NCBI GenBank assembly: GCA_022495995.1
Contig: JAFEMH010003614.1
Coordinates: 186,001-250,000 of the forward strand
DNA length: 64,000 nucleotides
Reading direction: 5' to 3'
Origin: Adenophora triphylla var. japonica
Lineage: Eukaryota; Streptophyta; Magnoliopsida; Asterales; Campanulaceae
Part shown: piece after piece, positions 1 through 11,718 of the stretch
How positions within the stretch are numbered: the stretch's first letter is position 1
Layout: each line of letters begins with the position of its first letter
Program-made: the position numbers and the translations under genes
The notes under the pieces: model-generated
The model's input: only the letters and a program-made list of their open reading frames with translations
What the model was told of the DNA's origin: nothing
Databases searched by the model: none

Positions 1-1322
1 AGCTAGACTGGTTGCTCAAGGATACGTACAAGAAGAAGGTATTGACTATGATGAGACTTTTGCACTGTTGCAAGACTTGAAGCTATTAGGCTATTCCTTG
101 CCTATGCTTCATTCAAGAAGATGAAAGTAGTCCAAATGGATGTCAAGAGTGCATTTCTGAATGGAGTCTTAAATGAAAAGGTTTTTGTATCTCAACCCCG
201 GTTTTGAGCACCCAAAGTTTCCTGATCATGTGTACAAATTGGACAAAGCATTGTATGGGCTTAAGCAATCACCAAGAGCTTGGTATGATACTCTATCTAG
301 ATATCTCCTTGGCAAAGGATTTACCAAGGGCCATATTGATAACACTTTGTTTATCAAGAAATATGGAGATGATCAGCTGCTCATCCAAGTCTATGTTGAT
401 GACATCATTTTTGGATCATCAAATGAGGACTTGTGCACCGAATTTGGAGATATTATGAAAGACCAGCTTTGAAATGAGTATGATTGGTGAGCTTACTTTC
501 TTCTTCGGTCTTCAAGTCAAGCAAATGAAGGAAGGAATCTTCATTAACCAAGCTAAATACACAAGGGATATGATCAAGAAGTTTGACATGCAAACCGCTT
601 CCCCGCCAAAACACCCTTGTCAACCACAACCAAACTCCATGCCGATCTAGATGGTCAAAGTGTAAATCCAACACTTTACGTAAGCTACATTGGATCTCTT
701 CTTTATGTAATGTGCCTTCAAGACCCGACATTATGTTTAGTGTCTGTCTTTGTGCTAGATTTCAAGCTAATCCCAAGGAATCTCATCTCTCTCGCCGTCA
801 AGAGAATTCTAAGATATCTCAAAGGAACCCCGATTTTGGCTTGTGGTATCCCACCGAATCCCCATTCTCTCTAATTGGATTCACCGACTCGACTATGCCG
901 GATGCAATCTAGATAGAAAATCCACAAGTGGTGGATGCCGCTTATTGGCTCAAGAATCATTTCATGGTCAAGCAAAAGCAAACCTCGCAGGCCACCTCAA
1001 CAAACTCGAGGCCGAGTATATTGTGCCGCAGCTTGTGTTGTTCTCAAATTCTCTATCTTAAAAGTCAACTTCAAGACTTTGGAATTGAATTATCCAACAT
1101 TCCCATCTTCTCGTGACAACTCAAGCACTATTGCCATGACAGAAAACCCCGTCCAACACTCAAAAACAAAGCATATTGAAGTAAGACATCACTTCATCGT
1201 AGACCATGTTGAAAAAGGAAATATCAACCTTGCAAAAGTTTGTACCGAGGATAATGTCTCGATATTCTTACTAAGGCAATGGATGAAAAGAGATTTGAGA
1301 TGTTAAGAGCCATGCTTGGAAT
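1..1322 (+). pseudogene. Ty1/copia pol remnant: reverse transcriptase to RNase H
   Basis: Translated segments match the second half of a copia polyprotein: MDVKSAFLNG near base 137, LYGLKQSPRAWYD near 252, the catalytic YVDDI near 390, and the RNase H tail with SKTKHIEVRHHFI near 1160 and KRFEMLRAMLGMI near 1290. The 5' part (gag, protease, integrase) lies outside the window. The reading frame changes several times (about 60, 470, 600, 900 and 1270), so no functional enzyme is encoded. This order (pol end, spacer, envelope-like ORF, polypurine tract, LTR) is that of Sirevirus-type copia elements, so I read 1-15382 as one element, although continuity across 1323-2985 is inference. Confidence 0.85.
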
Positions 1323-2985
1323 GATAAATATGCCAAAATAAAGAGTTGTACTTCATAAATAATGGAGGCTTACATAATTCAGTGGCAATGTCGTCACAAT
1401 GGAGCCCGATGCCTATTCCCTCAAAACATCTCTCGATAGCTATCCACCGATAGCTATCCATACAAAAGTCATGAAAAACAAAAACATAAACAAAAACATG
1501 AAACAAACCATGAAATCCCTCTCTTTCATCTCCCTTCTCTCACCAAAAACTTCCTTAAAGCCAAACAATCTCCAGATCCAGCCTCTCCTCTTCAAATCTT
1601 CACCTTAGCCGTCGACATTCTTGGGGAATGTCACTGTTTCTCCGCATCCTCCTCCAAAGACTCATTCCTTCACACCTTGCCTCCCGTGTAGATTGCAAGG
1701 TCTCGGTGATACCTTTGCAACCATATTGGGTGCCTCTCCGTGAAGGGATCAATTGAAGTGACAGAATATTGAAGTGAAGGACTTGCTCTCCTTGGCCACC
1801 ATTCTTCAACCGCATCATATGGTTGAAGCAATCCTTCCATTGGTGTCACAAAGCTAAATTCTCCAGTAATAAGACCCATTCCCAAAGAACTACAAGTGGT
1901 TGGCTAGCTCTTGACTCTTCTCTCTCTACCGCAGAACTCGGGCAGGCTAAAACAACCAATAACCTGGTTGAATAGGCATGAGATTGTTGAAGAAGGAGAG
2001 ACATGCACTCCAAAGCAAAGTTATCTCCTCTCCCCTCCAACAATCCAACCCCGGAGAGAGTGAATCCCTACTCACAGAGTATACAAACTTTCTCGTGCTT
2101 AACCTTCTTCTTGGACGCCTAAGCTCCTTTCCATACCTCGAGCCCTATCTTGCTTAACTAATTCCCCCAGTGTATAAACCCTCTCTACCTTACTTTTTCC
2201 CTTACTGGACTCACCCTGATCAACCTTGATAGTCTTTCCAAAAAGCCTTATTCCCTCTCCCTCTCTACCGTCAATTTTCTCTCCGATGCCTACCTCCTTG
2301 ACACCATAGTCCCGATCCTCTCTCACTCTCTTGTTCTTACCTCTGTCTCTCACTCCCTCTGAACTTTCAACTATATTGAAGGACTCTCTCTCTATCTCCA
2401 TTTCATCCCCACTCAAATCATCCTCACAATTCTTCCCAAAAACCAACTTTTTTGCTGTTTGAGCCATATTTTTTGGATTAAATTTTGAGGAAAATCTACC
2501 CATTTGTGTTTGTAAAACAATCTGAATAAATTTCCTCTGAAATTATCATTAATTTATAGGCATGTTTCACCTAGCTATCTCAGACAGCCATCATCATTCA
2601 AACTAGACTTAACTGTCAATGTTTTCTTTCAACAGCTAGGATAAAGCAACTTTTATGTGATTTGATCGTGTTAATTGCTCACAATTGTCACTTCCTTAGC
2701 CATCTCTTCACCTGCAAAATTCTTGAAAAAGAGAATGTTCTTCTTGTGCTCTGTGGAAGTTAATGCCTCAACGTGGGGAAGGGCAAAAATCACTGTTCAT
2801 GTGAACAGTTACTAAACTTTGAAACCCCCAATGCCCATTAAAACCCACTCTCCACTCATTATTTGCCTCTCTCTCCTTTCGTAATCACCAAAAACCCCTG
2901 TTTCATTAACCCTCTGTTTAAAATTCATCTCTTTTCCTCACTAATCCTTCATCGTATTCCTTCAACCCTAATTCCTTAATCATCA
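1323..2985. other. Spacer between copia pol and envelope-like ORF
   Basis: No sense-strand gene is visible here. The stretch around 1440-1600 is rich in A and C, like an untranslated leader. The last 180 bases before 2986 are pyrimidine-rich and end directly at the ATG of the envelope-like ORF. Minus-strand open frames of 65 to 134 codons occur at 1600-2043 and 2099-2503 and resemble nothing I recognise. Part of this could be a foreign insertion into the element. Confidence 0.4.
2099..2503 (-). CDS. Uncharacterised 134-aa antisense ORF in the copia spacer
   Basis: I do not recognise this ORF. It begins MGRFSSKFNPKN and is highly charged (Lys, Glu, Asp, Arg rich), without a membrane segment or a clear signal peptide. 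It lies antisense to the retroelement, between the pol remnant and the envelope-like ORF. It may be a chance open frame on a pyrimidine-rich sense strand, which gives a Lys/Glu/Arg/Gly-rich antisense reading. No start context or intron signal decides the matter. Confidence 0.2.
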   Translation of the reverse strand: MGRFSSKFNPKNMAQTAKKLVFGKNCEDDLSGDEMEIERESFNIVESSEGVRDRGKNKRVREDRDYGVKEVGIGEKIDGREGEGIRLFGKTIKVDQGESSKGKSKVERVYTLGELVKQDRARGMERSLGVQEEG

Positions 2986-5541
2986 ATGGCAAAGATCAAA
3001 AGCAAACTACCCGTATGCTCACAGTTACTTCATAAAACCTAGCTTCTATGAGTCTGAAGTTGGGATACTCATCCAAGAACTTCTTGAGGTCAATGAATTG
3101 CTTAAATTCATGGGAGCAAGACCTCCAATTTATGAAGAACTGTGCAGAGAGATTTACCTTGTGGGACAAAGGAACAAGGAAAACAATTCAATTACTGCCA
3201 CCATAGACAATGTGAAGATAACCATTACTCAAGAAATGGTCAGTGAAGTCTATGAGATCCCAAACAAAGCTGATGCTGTGAAGAACATATGGGATAGAGG
3301 GTCAGACAGATTGAAAACTGTGTATGAGAAATTCTTTGGGGTTAAAGTTCATGACTTTAAGAGTGTACAGGACAAGGCAATGGTGAAAGACAAAGCTGAC
3401 ATTTTCAAATCAACTCTCATGGATGTGGTGAATAAAGCCATTGATGGCAAGCAATCTTCATTTGATCAAATGGGATCAAATGAATGGAAGCAAATGCTGA
3501 GCCTATTTACCAAAGACACAAACTGGTGCATTGTTCTTCTTCACAACTTCCAGCTTGCAGTCTCAACCTCCACTCTAAAATTCAAGAAGCAAGGTGGAAA
3601 GATGAACAACTTCAGATTCATGAGTGGAATTCTTGATGTTCTAATTCCTAAGCTCAATCCTCCTCTACACAAGAAATGGTTGAAGACTGTGAAGCTGTCA
3701 GAGACCAAGTGTTTCAATGACAGAACCTTTGCATTGAAACAAAAGAAGGGAGCTGTGCTGAAAGCTGGAGATGATGTAAGTACCAGTAGTTTTATTGAGA
3801 CTCAAGAAAAACTGCAAGCAGAAACTAGAAAGAAGATTGAACACTGGAAGGACTTGATAGCATTGGCTACAAGTAGAAGAATAAAGAGGGGTGTGCAATC
3901 CAATGTGAAGAAGACTGGATTGTTGAAAAAGACTGTGGTACCTCATAAGGGCAAAGGCAAGGATGTTCAGGTAGCTGACAGTGAAACTACCTTGTCTGAC
4001 AGCCATGATAAGGCTAATGAAGAAAGAGGTGACATTGACAGTCATGAGGTTGACACAATGGGTCAAGCTAATGTTGGTGATGATACCATAGACCCTCAAG
4101 AGCTTCAGGCAGCCATTAACTTATCCAAAACTGTGCACAAAGGCAAGCAACCTCTGACAGCCTATCCCCACCAGTGCATACAAATACCAGATCCAAGGTA
4201 CAATCCTCTTTATCCATTCCTTCTAAATCCTTGCCAAAGAAAAGAAAACCTGAAAAGAAAGCTCCTAAGGCCAAGAAAACCAAAATAAATACCCCTTCCC
4301 TTTCTCCAAAATCCACTACTGTCAGTCCAAGAATGGACAAGTCATCAACACCTAGCTCAGGTCACCAAATACCCATTGAAGCCATCCTTAACCTCAAAGA
4401 ACAATCAGAGAAGCAACCTTTAAGGGGGAACACTGATGAAAACATCCCCTCTACCCAACCTGAACAGTTAGCCAAAATCTTAAGAGCCATTGATGCTATT
4501 GAGTTGGATGGGAACCTTGATACTGAAAAGGCTGCTCTCATTTATCTTGAGGATGTTCTTAGTAAAGAGGAGACTGTGATTGCCATAGATGAACTAAGGT
4601 CTAGGCTTATCAAGAAAAGAAGTGGACCAGGAGAGTCATCCAGTAATCCAAAGGTGACAGCTATGGATGAAGATATCCCAATCATCCCTTCCATTCCTGA
4701 GACTGAGCTTGTGAATGAACCTATCCCAACTGTTGAAATTGATAGGGGGAATCCTGAAAAGACATCTGAGGTCATTCAAAGTCTTAAGAAAGTTGGTGTT
4801 GAAATTGATCCCAATCTTGTCTCAAAGGGAGAAACAATCCTTAATGCTTGCAAGGGACTTGTGTTTGATGGAACACCAGAAAATGAGGCAGTCCTTATAT
4901 CCATTCTTGAGCAAAAGTTGACCAAGGGAGGAGTCAGGGCAGCTTTGAACCTTCTAAAATCCCAATTTTGTTCTGATCTCCTCAAGCATAGTCTTGATCA
5001 ATCATCTGTCTCAATCCCATCTTTTTCAACCCATGCCTCTGCTCCTACCAAGCCAATTTCTTCAATTCCTGAGAATGAACCTACTGAAGCCTCACCTCAG
5101 AGTCCAATTCTAGCTAGACAAGGTCAAGATGTGTCTGACAGTGATCCCTTGCCCAATAGTCCTGACAGCCCTCCTAGCCACTCCATTCCTCCAACTCCCA
5201 ATCAAGCCTACCTTCCCAAAAAGGAACCTTGGATGCTTAGCTGTGGCATTGACTTTTCAATTTCTTCCATCAAAGCAGCAAAATCAAGGTTAGCCAATGT
5301 GACTAATTTCCCAGAAATTGCAAACCCCTTTACCTATCCAAAATCATGGGAACTGTCAAGAAATGGTTTGATTATGGTGGCAAGAAATCTTGCAGGTTTA
5401 GTTTTCTTTGCCTATGAAGAATGGAGAGTGTCAAGGACTTCATCAACATCCCATTTTGTTCACCAAATCCCTTCATTCCCAAAATTCATCACTCCCAATA
5501 CACTCATTGATTGGGAAATTCTCTTTAGCCAACTTCTCTCT
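2986..5541 (+). pseudogene. Sirevirus-type envelope-like ORF, 5' part
   Basis: The ORF opens at ATG 2986 (MAKIKSKLP), then shifts frame near 3010 and continues in the frame that is open from before 3098 to 4288. It shifts again near 4160-4180 into the frame that runs to 5550. The N-terminal region (FMGARPPIYEELCREIYLV onward) resembles the 'putative plant transposon protein' domain found in envelope-like ORFs downstream of pol in SIRE-type copia elements. The middle is Lys, Ser and Pro rich. The last natural codon is at 5539-5541; the HY-stop that follows comes from the first bases of an inserted CACTA element. The function of such ORFs is unproven. Two frameshifts plus the insertion make it a pseudogene. 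Confidence 0.7.
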
Positions 5542-6030
5542 CACTACTAGAAAAAGGCCGTTTACCGACGGAAATTTCCGTCGGTATTTCTACAAATCCG
5601 TCGCTAAATGGATATTACCGACGGAAATAGTCCGTCGGATTCCGTCGGAAATAATTGGTTGGTAATACCGACGGACAAATTCCGCCGGTATTTCCGTCGG
5701 ATTATCCGCCGGAAAATAAAAAATTCCGCCGGAAAACGTCCGTCGGAAATGAGTTACGCCGGCCGGTTAACCGGAGCAATACCGGAGGTTACCGATGGAA
5801 TTATCCGTCGGAAATAAAATCATTACCGACGGTTATGACCGTCGGAAATCAAAAAATTTACCGTCGGATCTGTCCGTCGGAATATAAACCCTGAACTGAC
5901 GGATATGTCCGTCGGTATTTTGAGTATTATTTTTTTATTTTTTATTTTCCGACGGATATTTCCGCCGGAAAAATAGAATTATTTATTTTTTGTATTAATT
6001 TACCGACGAAAATTTCCGTCGGTAATCCGC
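5542..6030. repeat. Left subterminal repeats of CACTA-1
   Basis: Repeated short motifs of the form CCGTCGG, CCGACGG and CCGCCGG occur in both orientations, spaced 10 to 30 bases. They fit the subterminal transposase-binding sites known for CACTA elements. The matching block at the right end is 12890-13127. Confidence 0.8.
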
Positions 6031-6227
6031 CGCATTTTAAAAAAAAATTTGTTTTATTATTAAACCACCCGTAAAAGGCCGTAAACTGTTCAAACAACCT
6101 GTTTTAAACAACTACAAACTACAAACTACAAACACACACAAACAACCCAATTACAAACTACAAACACACACAAACAACCCGTTTCGCTTGTACATCAAAT
6201 AAAATACATATGTTTGTCCAAATCAAG

Positions 6228-6395
6228 CGACAGGGGAAGGGGAAAGGGGAAACCGCCGGGGAAAGGGGAAAGGGGAAACGGCCGGGGAAAGGGGGAAAGG
6301 GGAAACGGCCGGGGAAAGGGGAAAGGGGAAACGGCCGGGGAAAGGGGAAAAGGGAAGGGGAAACGGCCTGGGAAAGTCCGGGGAAAAAGGGAAAG
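6228..6395. repeat. GA-rich minisatellite GGGGAAACGGCC
   Basis: The block consists of imperfect tandem copies of a unit of about 24-26 bases containing GGGGAAACGGCCGGGGAAAG. Open frames through it (Gly-Lys-Gly-Glu repeats) are artefacts of the repeat. Confidence 0.85.
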
Positions 6396-7156
6396 GGAAA
6401 AAGAAACTACATATGTTTGTTTGTTTAATTACATGTCAATGAAAATTCATGTTTAACAACCACGGCTAGCCCCTTACTATTTGCTACACTTCCACCACCA
6501 TGCATGTATAAACCTATCAAGATATTAATTAAAAAACAATATATCAATATATATACAAATAAAAAGACAATAATAAAATGTAAACATTATATATATGACA
6601 TTTACAATTAAATGATACTTTACTTGGCCCTTTGGGAGAGATAGATATTTCCATTTTTCCTTCCTCATTAATAATTGCGTCCAAATTAACCCGCTCGGAT
6701 GGTTCACTACGTCCGTAACCGAAGTAGATCCCCTCCCTCCCGTCCTTGGTGAAACAAGACGATGGACAAAACCCGCAACCTTCCCTCTCTTTGAACGATT
6801 GCCACCTCGACCCGACATATCTAAACTAGTATATTATATATGTAGACGTAAAATATTATCAAGTAGAACAAAATTTAAATATTACATAGCATGTAAAGAG
6901 TAACCAAGTAAACAAAACGTGGGTAACGTGTGGACTTGGTGTCCTGTCGCATTGCACTTCTTGCGGCTTTAAAATAGAAATGACAATATGAAAACAAGAA
7001 TAATGGAGTTCACATGGACCGGTGGTTTCGTATAAGGTTGTTTTACTAAAAACAAAAAGAAGCAAAATAATGGAGTTCACTTGACCGCTTGAATTTGAAA
7101 TAATATTGTTGTTTTCTTTAAAATAGAGAGAGAGAGGGTTTACATTTATAATGAGT
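6396..7156. other. CACTA-1 interior, no intact gene
   Basis: The sequence is AT-rich. On the minus strand near 6818-6620 a short frame starts MSGRGGNRSKRGK and is rich in basic residues. It could be the remnant N-terminus of the second CACTA gene, but the match is too short to be sure. Nothing else is recognisable. Confidence 0.3.
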
Positions 7157-7296
7157 TGGAGTGGAAAATATCAAGTTTGCACAAGCATTTGGCCCAAAGA
7201 TTGAAACTTTGAAAGTAGATTTATTATTATAATAATTAATCAAAGTTTCAATCTTTGGGCCTAACGCTTGTGCAAAAACTTGAAATTTTCCACTCC
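7157..7296. repeat. Inverted repeat (hairpin) inside CACTA-1
   Basis: The arm at 7157-7212 (GGAGTGGAAAAT...AAACTTTGA) pairs with 7238-7296 (TCAAAGTTT...TTTTCCACTCC) with a few mismatches, leaving an AT-rich loop of about 25 bases. Stem length and loop size are in the range of a small-RNA precursor or foldback insertion. Confidence 0.75.
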
Positions 7297-7329
7297 AAAG
7301 ATAACCCCATGGTAGTGGTTGTACGTGAT

Positions 7330-7610
7330 AGTAGTGGGGTTGGCTTCTATCCCATCCCGAAATACACGCATGAATTGCAAATATCACTTTGTCTACTTGC
7401 TTTATAATCGAAAATCAAGAAATTTTGACAGCATAACCCCATGGTCTCCAAGTGCACGACGTAGACTAGGTCAATCAAACACTATCGATTATAATCGACA
7501 GTGTAATCAACCATATATGTCTAGTATACACTCAGAGAACAATAGGATTAATGCAACCGAAATATTTCAACTATCGACAATTCAAGCAATTTTAATAGAC
7601 AATAATGATA
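7330..7610 (+). repeat. Direct repeat, copy 1 (second copy at 9790-10080)
   Basis: The sequence beginning GGTTGGCTTCTATCCCATCC recurs at about 9797 with over 90% identity by eye, including the AAATACACG..ATGAATTGCAA stretch and the AACAATAGGATTAATGCAAC stretch. The two copies flank the transposase block. A shorter third copy of the last part begins at 11046. Confidence 0.8.
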
Positions 7611-7682
7611 TTTATATATATACATATATGTATATTTTTATTTTTATTTTTATTGATTATTTTATTTTTTATTTATTATTAT

Positions 7683-7694
7683 TATATTTATGTC

Positions 7695-7786
<92 letters not shown>

Positions 7787-7791
7787 TTATG
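7683..7791. repeat. (TTA)n microsatellite
   Basis: More than 25 uninterrupted TTA units are bordered on both sides by the same short sequence TTATATTTATGTCCATTA. The poly-Leu, poly-Tyr and poly-Asn frames through it are not genes. Confidence 0.95.
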
Positions 7792-7868
7792 TCCATTACA
7801 GTGATAAGTGATATAAAATGTACAAAACATTATATACAAAACATTATCTGAATTAAAACTAAACTGAT

Positions 7869-9545
7869 TCATTCACTACAATCTTGATCACTATCACTAC
7901 AAAATTCAATTTCTTCTTCACTAGTTTCCTCGTCGTCGTCTTCTTCCTCATCTTCATCATCGGACCCAGATATATACCCTTCTCCTTCCTCATCCTCCAC
8001 ATTGTCATCATCGATTTCATTGAAAGTGACTTCCTCCCCTAGTGGACGGGTGTTTTCGGCCATTAATGCTTCATCCTCCTCGACATTATCATTCAAGTCA
8101 ATAATCGGAGGTATAGGCATTTCCTCTTCCTGATAACAATCATGTAATGATGAATCAATATTTGAAGTAGACGTTTTTGCACGCAATGGTATATCAAAAG
8201 TGCTTCTTGCTTTTGTTTTCCATACGGCCCACCATCCGCTAGACTCTCTTCGTCGACGGGGGTAGGGGGTCATATACACCTGTTGTGCTTGAGATGCAAG
8301 AATGAACACACCATCATTCCACAGCTGTTTGAGTTCATCCATCAGAGGTCGAAGATACACATCAATGTTTTTGCCTGGATTCGAAGGGCGGGGAATGAAC
8401 AAACTCAAATACATATAAGGATCAGTCATACATAACCACGGGGGAAGATTATACACTGTGACTATAACAGGCCAACATCAATAAGATTTTGCCCCTGGTC
8501 CAAATGGAGAAAACCCATCCGTACATATCCCCAAATTTATGTTTCTAGGATCCGCAAAGCAAAATCGGGGTAAGTGGCATCAAAATGTTTCCATGCTTCA
8601 CCGTCGAAGGATGAGTCATCACACCCTCTTCACGAGGACACTCTTTGTGCCAACGCATGGCTTCGAGCTTTCTTTCAATGCGTAAATTCGTTGCAACCTC
8701 GGGAATTAGCGGCATATAACGTAACCGCTCCCGAGGCACGTTTCTTGTGCTTGGCACTACCACGGCGTTGTGGCTTATACCTACTAAGTCCACATATTGA
8801 ACATGTATCGAGGCCCTCATTTTCTTTATAAAAGCATGCACCGATTCTTGCAAGCATCAATTTTAACATACCCAAGACCGATCTCGCCCACCAACTTTTT
8901 CGTCTCATAAAAATTGTGAACCATATTATTTTCTTCGGGTAGCATCCGATGTCCCCATGACATTATACGATCGTAAGTATGCTTTGGCTCATATTTGTAT
9001 CACCTTAATATTTAGAAGCTCGCCACTTGCTCTAACACCGTAGCCTTTGCACCAGGATGAATTTTCTCATTTGCAGAGTCCATTAAATCCATAAACTTCT
9101 TTGCAACGGGATTTGGTGCCTCTGTTGGATTAGGGTTCCAATCAAACTCGGGCGCCCGCATTTCGAACCATATCATCCAAACCGACAGACGGCTCCTCTT
9201 CATCAATCAAATGTTCGGGTTCCCTTGGCGGACCACTTGATAAAGTAGGATGATTGCGAACACTTGTTTCAACCACATAACGCCTCCCCGTGCGCTATCC
9301 ATACCTTGTAACCATCAACAAACCCCGACTCTAAAACATGTTTCTTTACCCATCCAACACTCGGATATTTTCTATTCTTACACTTTTTACAAGGACACCT
9401 AATCTTATCACCACGCACGAATCGGGGATGCGCTCTAGCAAACTCCACAAAATGTTCTAAACCTTCTAAGAATTGAGTTCGACACCCCTTCTACCGGGAT
9501 TACTACGATTATCCATCCAACTACGATCTTCTCCGCACATAATTA
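7869..9545 (-). pseudogene. CACTA-1 TNP2-type transposase, internally deleted
   Basis: Read on the minus strand. First comes a transposase-associated domain near 9540-9300 (SWMDNRSNPG), broken by stops. Then TNP2-family fragments follow, including TDGFSPFGPGAKSY near 8500 and PPWLCMTDPYMYLSLFIP near 8450. The 195-codon frame 8456-7869 passes from the TNP2 segment DVYLRPLMDELKQLWNDGV straight into VFILASQAQQVYMTPYP, which belongs to a C-terminal region (DUF4216-like) normally several hundred residues further on. The frame then ends in an acidic tail rich in Asp and Glu. The junction lies near 8305-8312. TNP2 proteins bind the ends and cut CACTA elements; this one lacks the catalytic core and cannot act alone. 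Confidence 0.8.
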
Positions 9546-9789
9546 ACTCCCGCATTTCATAATGTATTAACAGTTTAGATGTAATTAACGCATTACAATT
9601 CCCTAAATTTGGATTACAAACTTAAAAGCAACAAGACATGTTTCTTTAGGTTTAGAATTGGGGTTGGCTTCTATCGCACACCTTATTAAACATTTTTTTA
9701 ATTATTAATATTTTAAATATTAATATTTAATTCTTTGTTGTAAAGTATATCATTTCCTATGATGAAAGGACAATTCATGTCCATTAGGT
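9546..9789. other. CACTA-1 interior, upstream of the transposase remnant
   Basis: AT-rich, with AATATTTAAT-type repeats. No gene was recognised. Confidence 0.4.
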
Positions 9790-10391
9790 TTAGAATTGGG
9801 TTGGCTTCTATCCCATCCCGAAATACACGTATGAATTGCAAATATCACCTTGTCTACTTGCTTTATAATCGAAAATCAAGAAATTTCGGCAGCATAACCC
9901 CATGGTCTCCAAGTGCACGACGTAGACTAGGTCAATCAAACACTATCGATTAGAATCAACAGTGTGTAATAAACCATATATGTCTAGTACACACTCAGAG
10001 AACAATAGGATTAATGCAACCGAAATATCTCAACTATCGACTATTCAAGCAATTTTAATAGACAATGATGATATTTACAAATCATATAATCGTGCATTTC
10101 AAGACTGTCCACACAGACAATTTAAGAATCGATGACTACATGTTGACCTCAACATGATAAGTTAAAGATTCTTAAACGGGTTTCTAAGCTTTTGTGTTTC
10201 AACCGTCAAAACGTTACGTCGTAACATTAATTTTTATTCATTACCGTAAAATGCATAATTTTACAATAATGAATTAACACACACATCTATCATATTTTTT
10301 AAATTATTAATATTGTGAATAATTTGAAATATTAATTCTTTATTGTAAAATTTGAAATTTTACAATGATGAATTAAATTAACATTTATAAA

Positions 10392-10646
10392 CAAGATAAG
10401 AGTCGTTCTCATCCACAACTATCAAAACCCAATCTCATCTTGACCAAGGAAGACAGAGCAAACAATTTCATTGCCGTTTGAGTCAAGGATTTTCTGTTTA
10501 ATAAGAATTTTTACAGTTTCACTGTAAAAACTCTTATTAAACAGAAAATCCTTGACTCAAACGGCAATGAACTTGTTTGCTCTGTCTTCCTTGGTCAAAG
10601 AAGACGAATTTTGATAGCTGTGGGTGAAAAAGGCTCTCATCTTATT
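10392..10646. repeat. Long hairpin, copy 1
   Basis: The core arms 10420-10517 and 10521-10618 are nearly perfect reverse complements around the centre ACAGT-TTC-ACTGT, a 3-base loop. A weaker match extends outward to about 10392 and 10646. The motif GTTTGAGTCAAGGATTTTCT lies in the stem. Confidence 0.85.
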
Positions 10647-11462
10647 TATATTTTAAATAGAGTTGTACCTCAATCTATTTAAAGCCTAATTAACTACCAA
10701 TTAGGTATAATGAAGAGCCACTTCCAAAACCCAAAAACACCATGGCTTACTTTAGAAATAGATTAGGGTTTGTTCTTTTTACTAATCCATTTTTATATGG
10801 ATTAGTTAATTCATTCTAGGGTTTTTCCCCGACCTCCCACTTCTTTGATTCCTCACCTCTCTATAGGTTATTCTCCAAATATTATGAAATTAAAGAGTCT
10901 CTATTCCTATTCTAAATGTTTTAACTAACCCTAATCTGTTTTGGGGGAGAAGGGGGGCAATATATGGGAAAAGTCAGTGAGGTACTAGGGTTAGTTCTTC
11001 GTAAGATGTTGATTAAGTATTCCCAAATCCATTTCAGCCTAATCAACCATATATGTCTAGTATACACTCAGAGAACAATAGGATTAATGCAACCGAAATA
11101 TCTCAACTATCGACTATTCAAGCAATTTTAATAGACAATGATGATATTTACAAATCATATAATCGTGCATTTCAAGATCGTCCACACGTACAATTTAAGA
11201 ATCGATGACTACATGTTGACCTCAACATGATAAGTTAAAGATTCTTAAACGGGTTTCTAAGCTTTTGTGTTTCAACCGTCACAACGTTACGTCGTAACAT
11301 TAATTTTTATTCATTACCGTAAAATGCATAATTTTACAATAATGAATTAACACACACATCTATCATATTTTTTAAATTATTAATATTGTGAATAATTTGA
11401 AATATTAATTCTTTATTGTAAAATTTGAAATTTTACAATGATGAATTAAATTAACATTTATA

Positions 11463-11718
11463 AACAAGATAAGAGTCGCTTCATCCACAACTATCAAAAC
11501 CCAATCTCATCTTGACCAAGGAAGACGAGCAAACAAGTTCATTGCCGTTTGAGTCAAGGATTTTCTGTTTAATAAGAATTTTTACAGTTTCACTGTAAAA
11601 ACTCTTATTAAATATAAAATCCTTGACTCAAACGGCAATGAACTTGTTTGCTCTGTCTTCCTTGGTCAAAGAAGACGAATTTTGATAGTCAGGTGAAAAA
11701 GGCTCACATCTTATTTAT
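11463..11718. repeat. Long hairpin, copy 2
   Basis: This is the same inverted repeat as at 10392-10646, centred on the TTC at 11589-11591. It has independent substitutions (for example TATAAAATCC where copy 1 has CAGAAAATCC), so the two copies have diverged while keeping the stem. Confidence 0.85.

Noticed and set aside
3698..4099. 133-codon minus-strand frame
   Set aside because: Shadow of the Lys/Asp-rich envelope-like ORF, with no features of its own.
6210..6456. Gly-Lys-rich frames of 72-80 codons
   Set aside because: Overlapping frames of the GGGGAAAC minisatellite with no other coding sign.
7605..7872. Frames with poly-Leu, poly-Tyr and poly-Asn
   Set aside because: Pure translation of the (TTA)n microsatellite.
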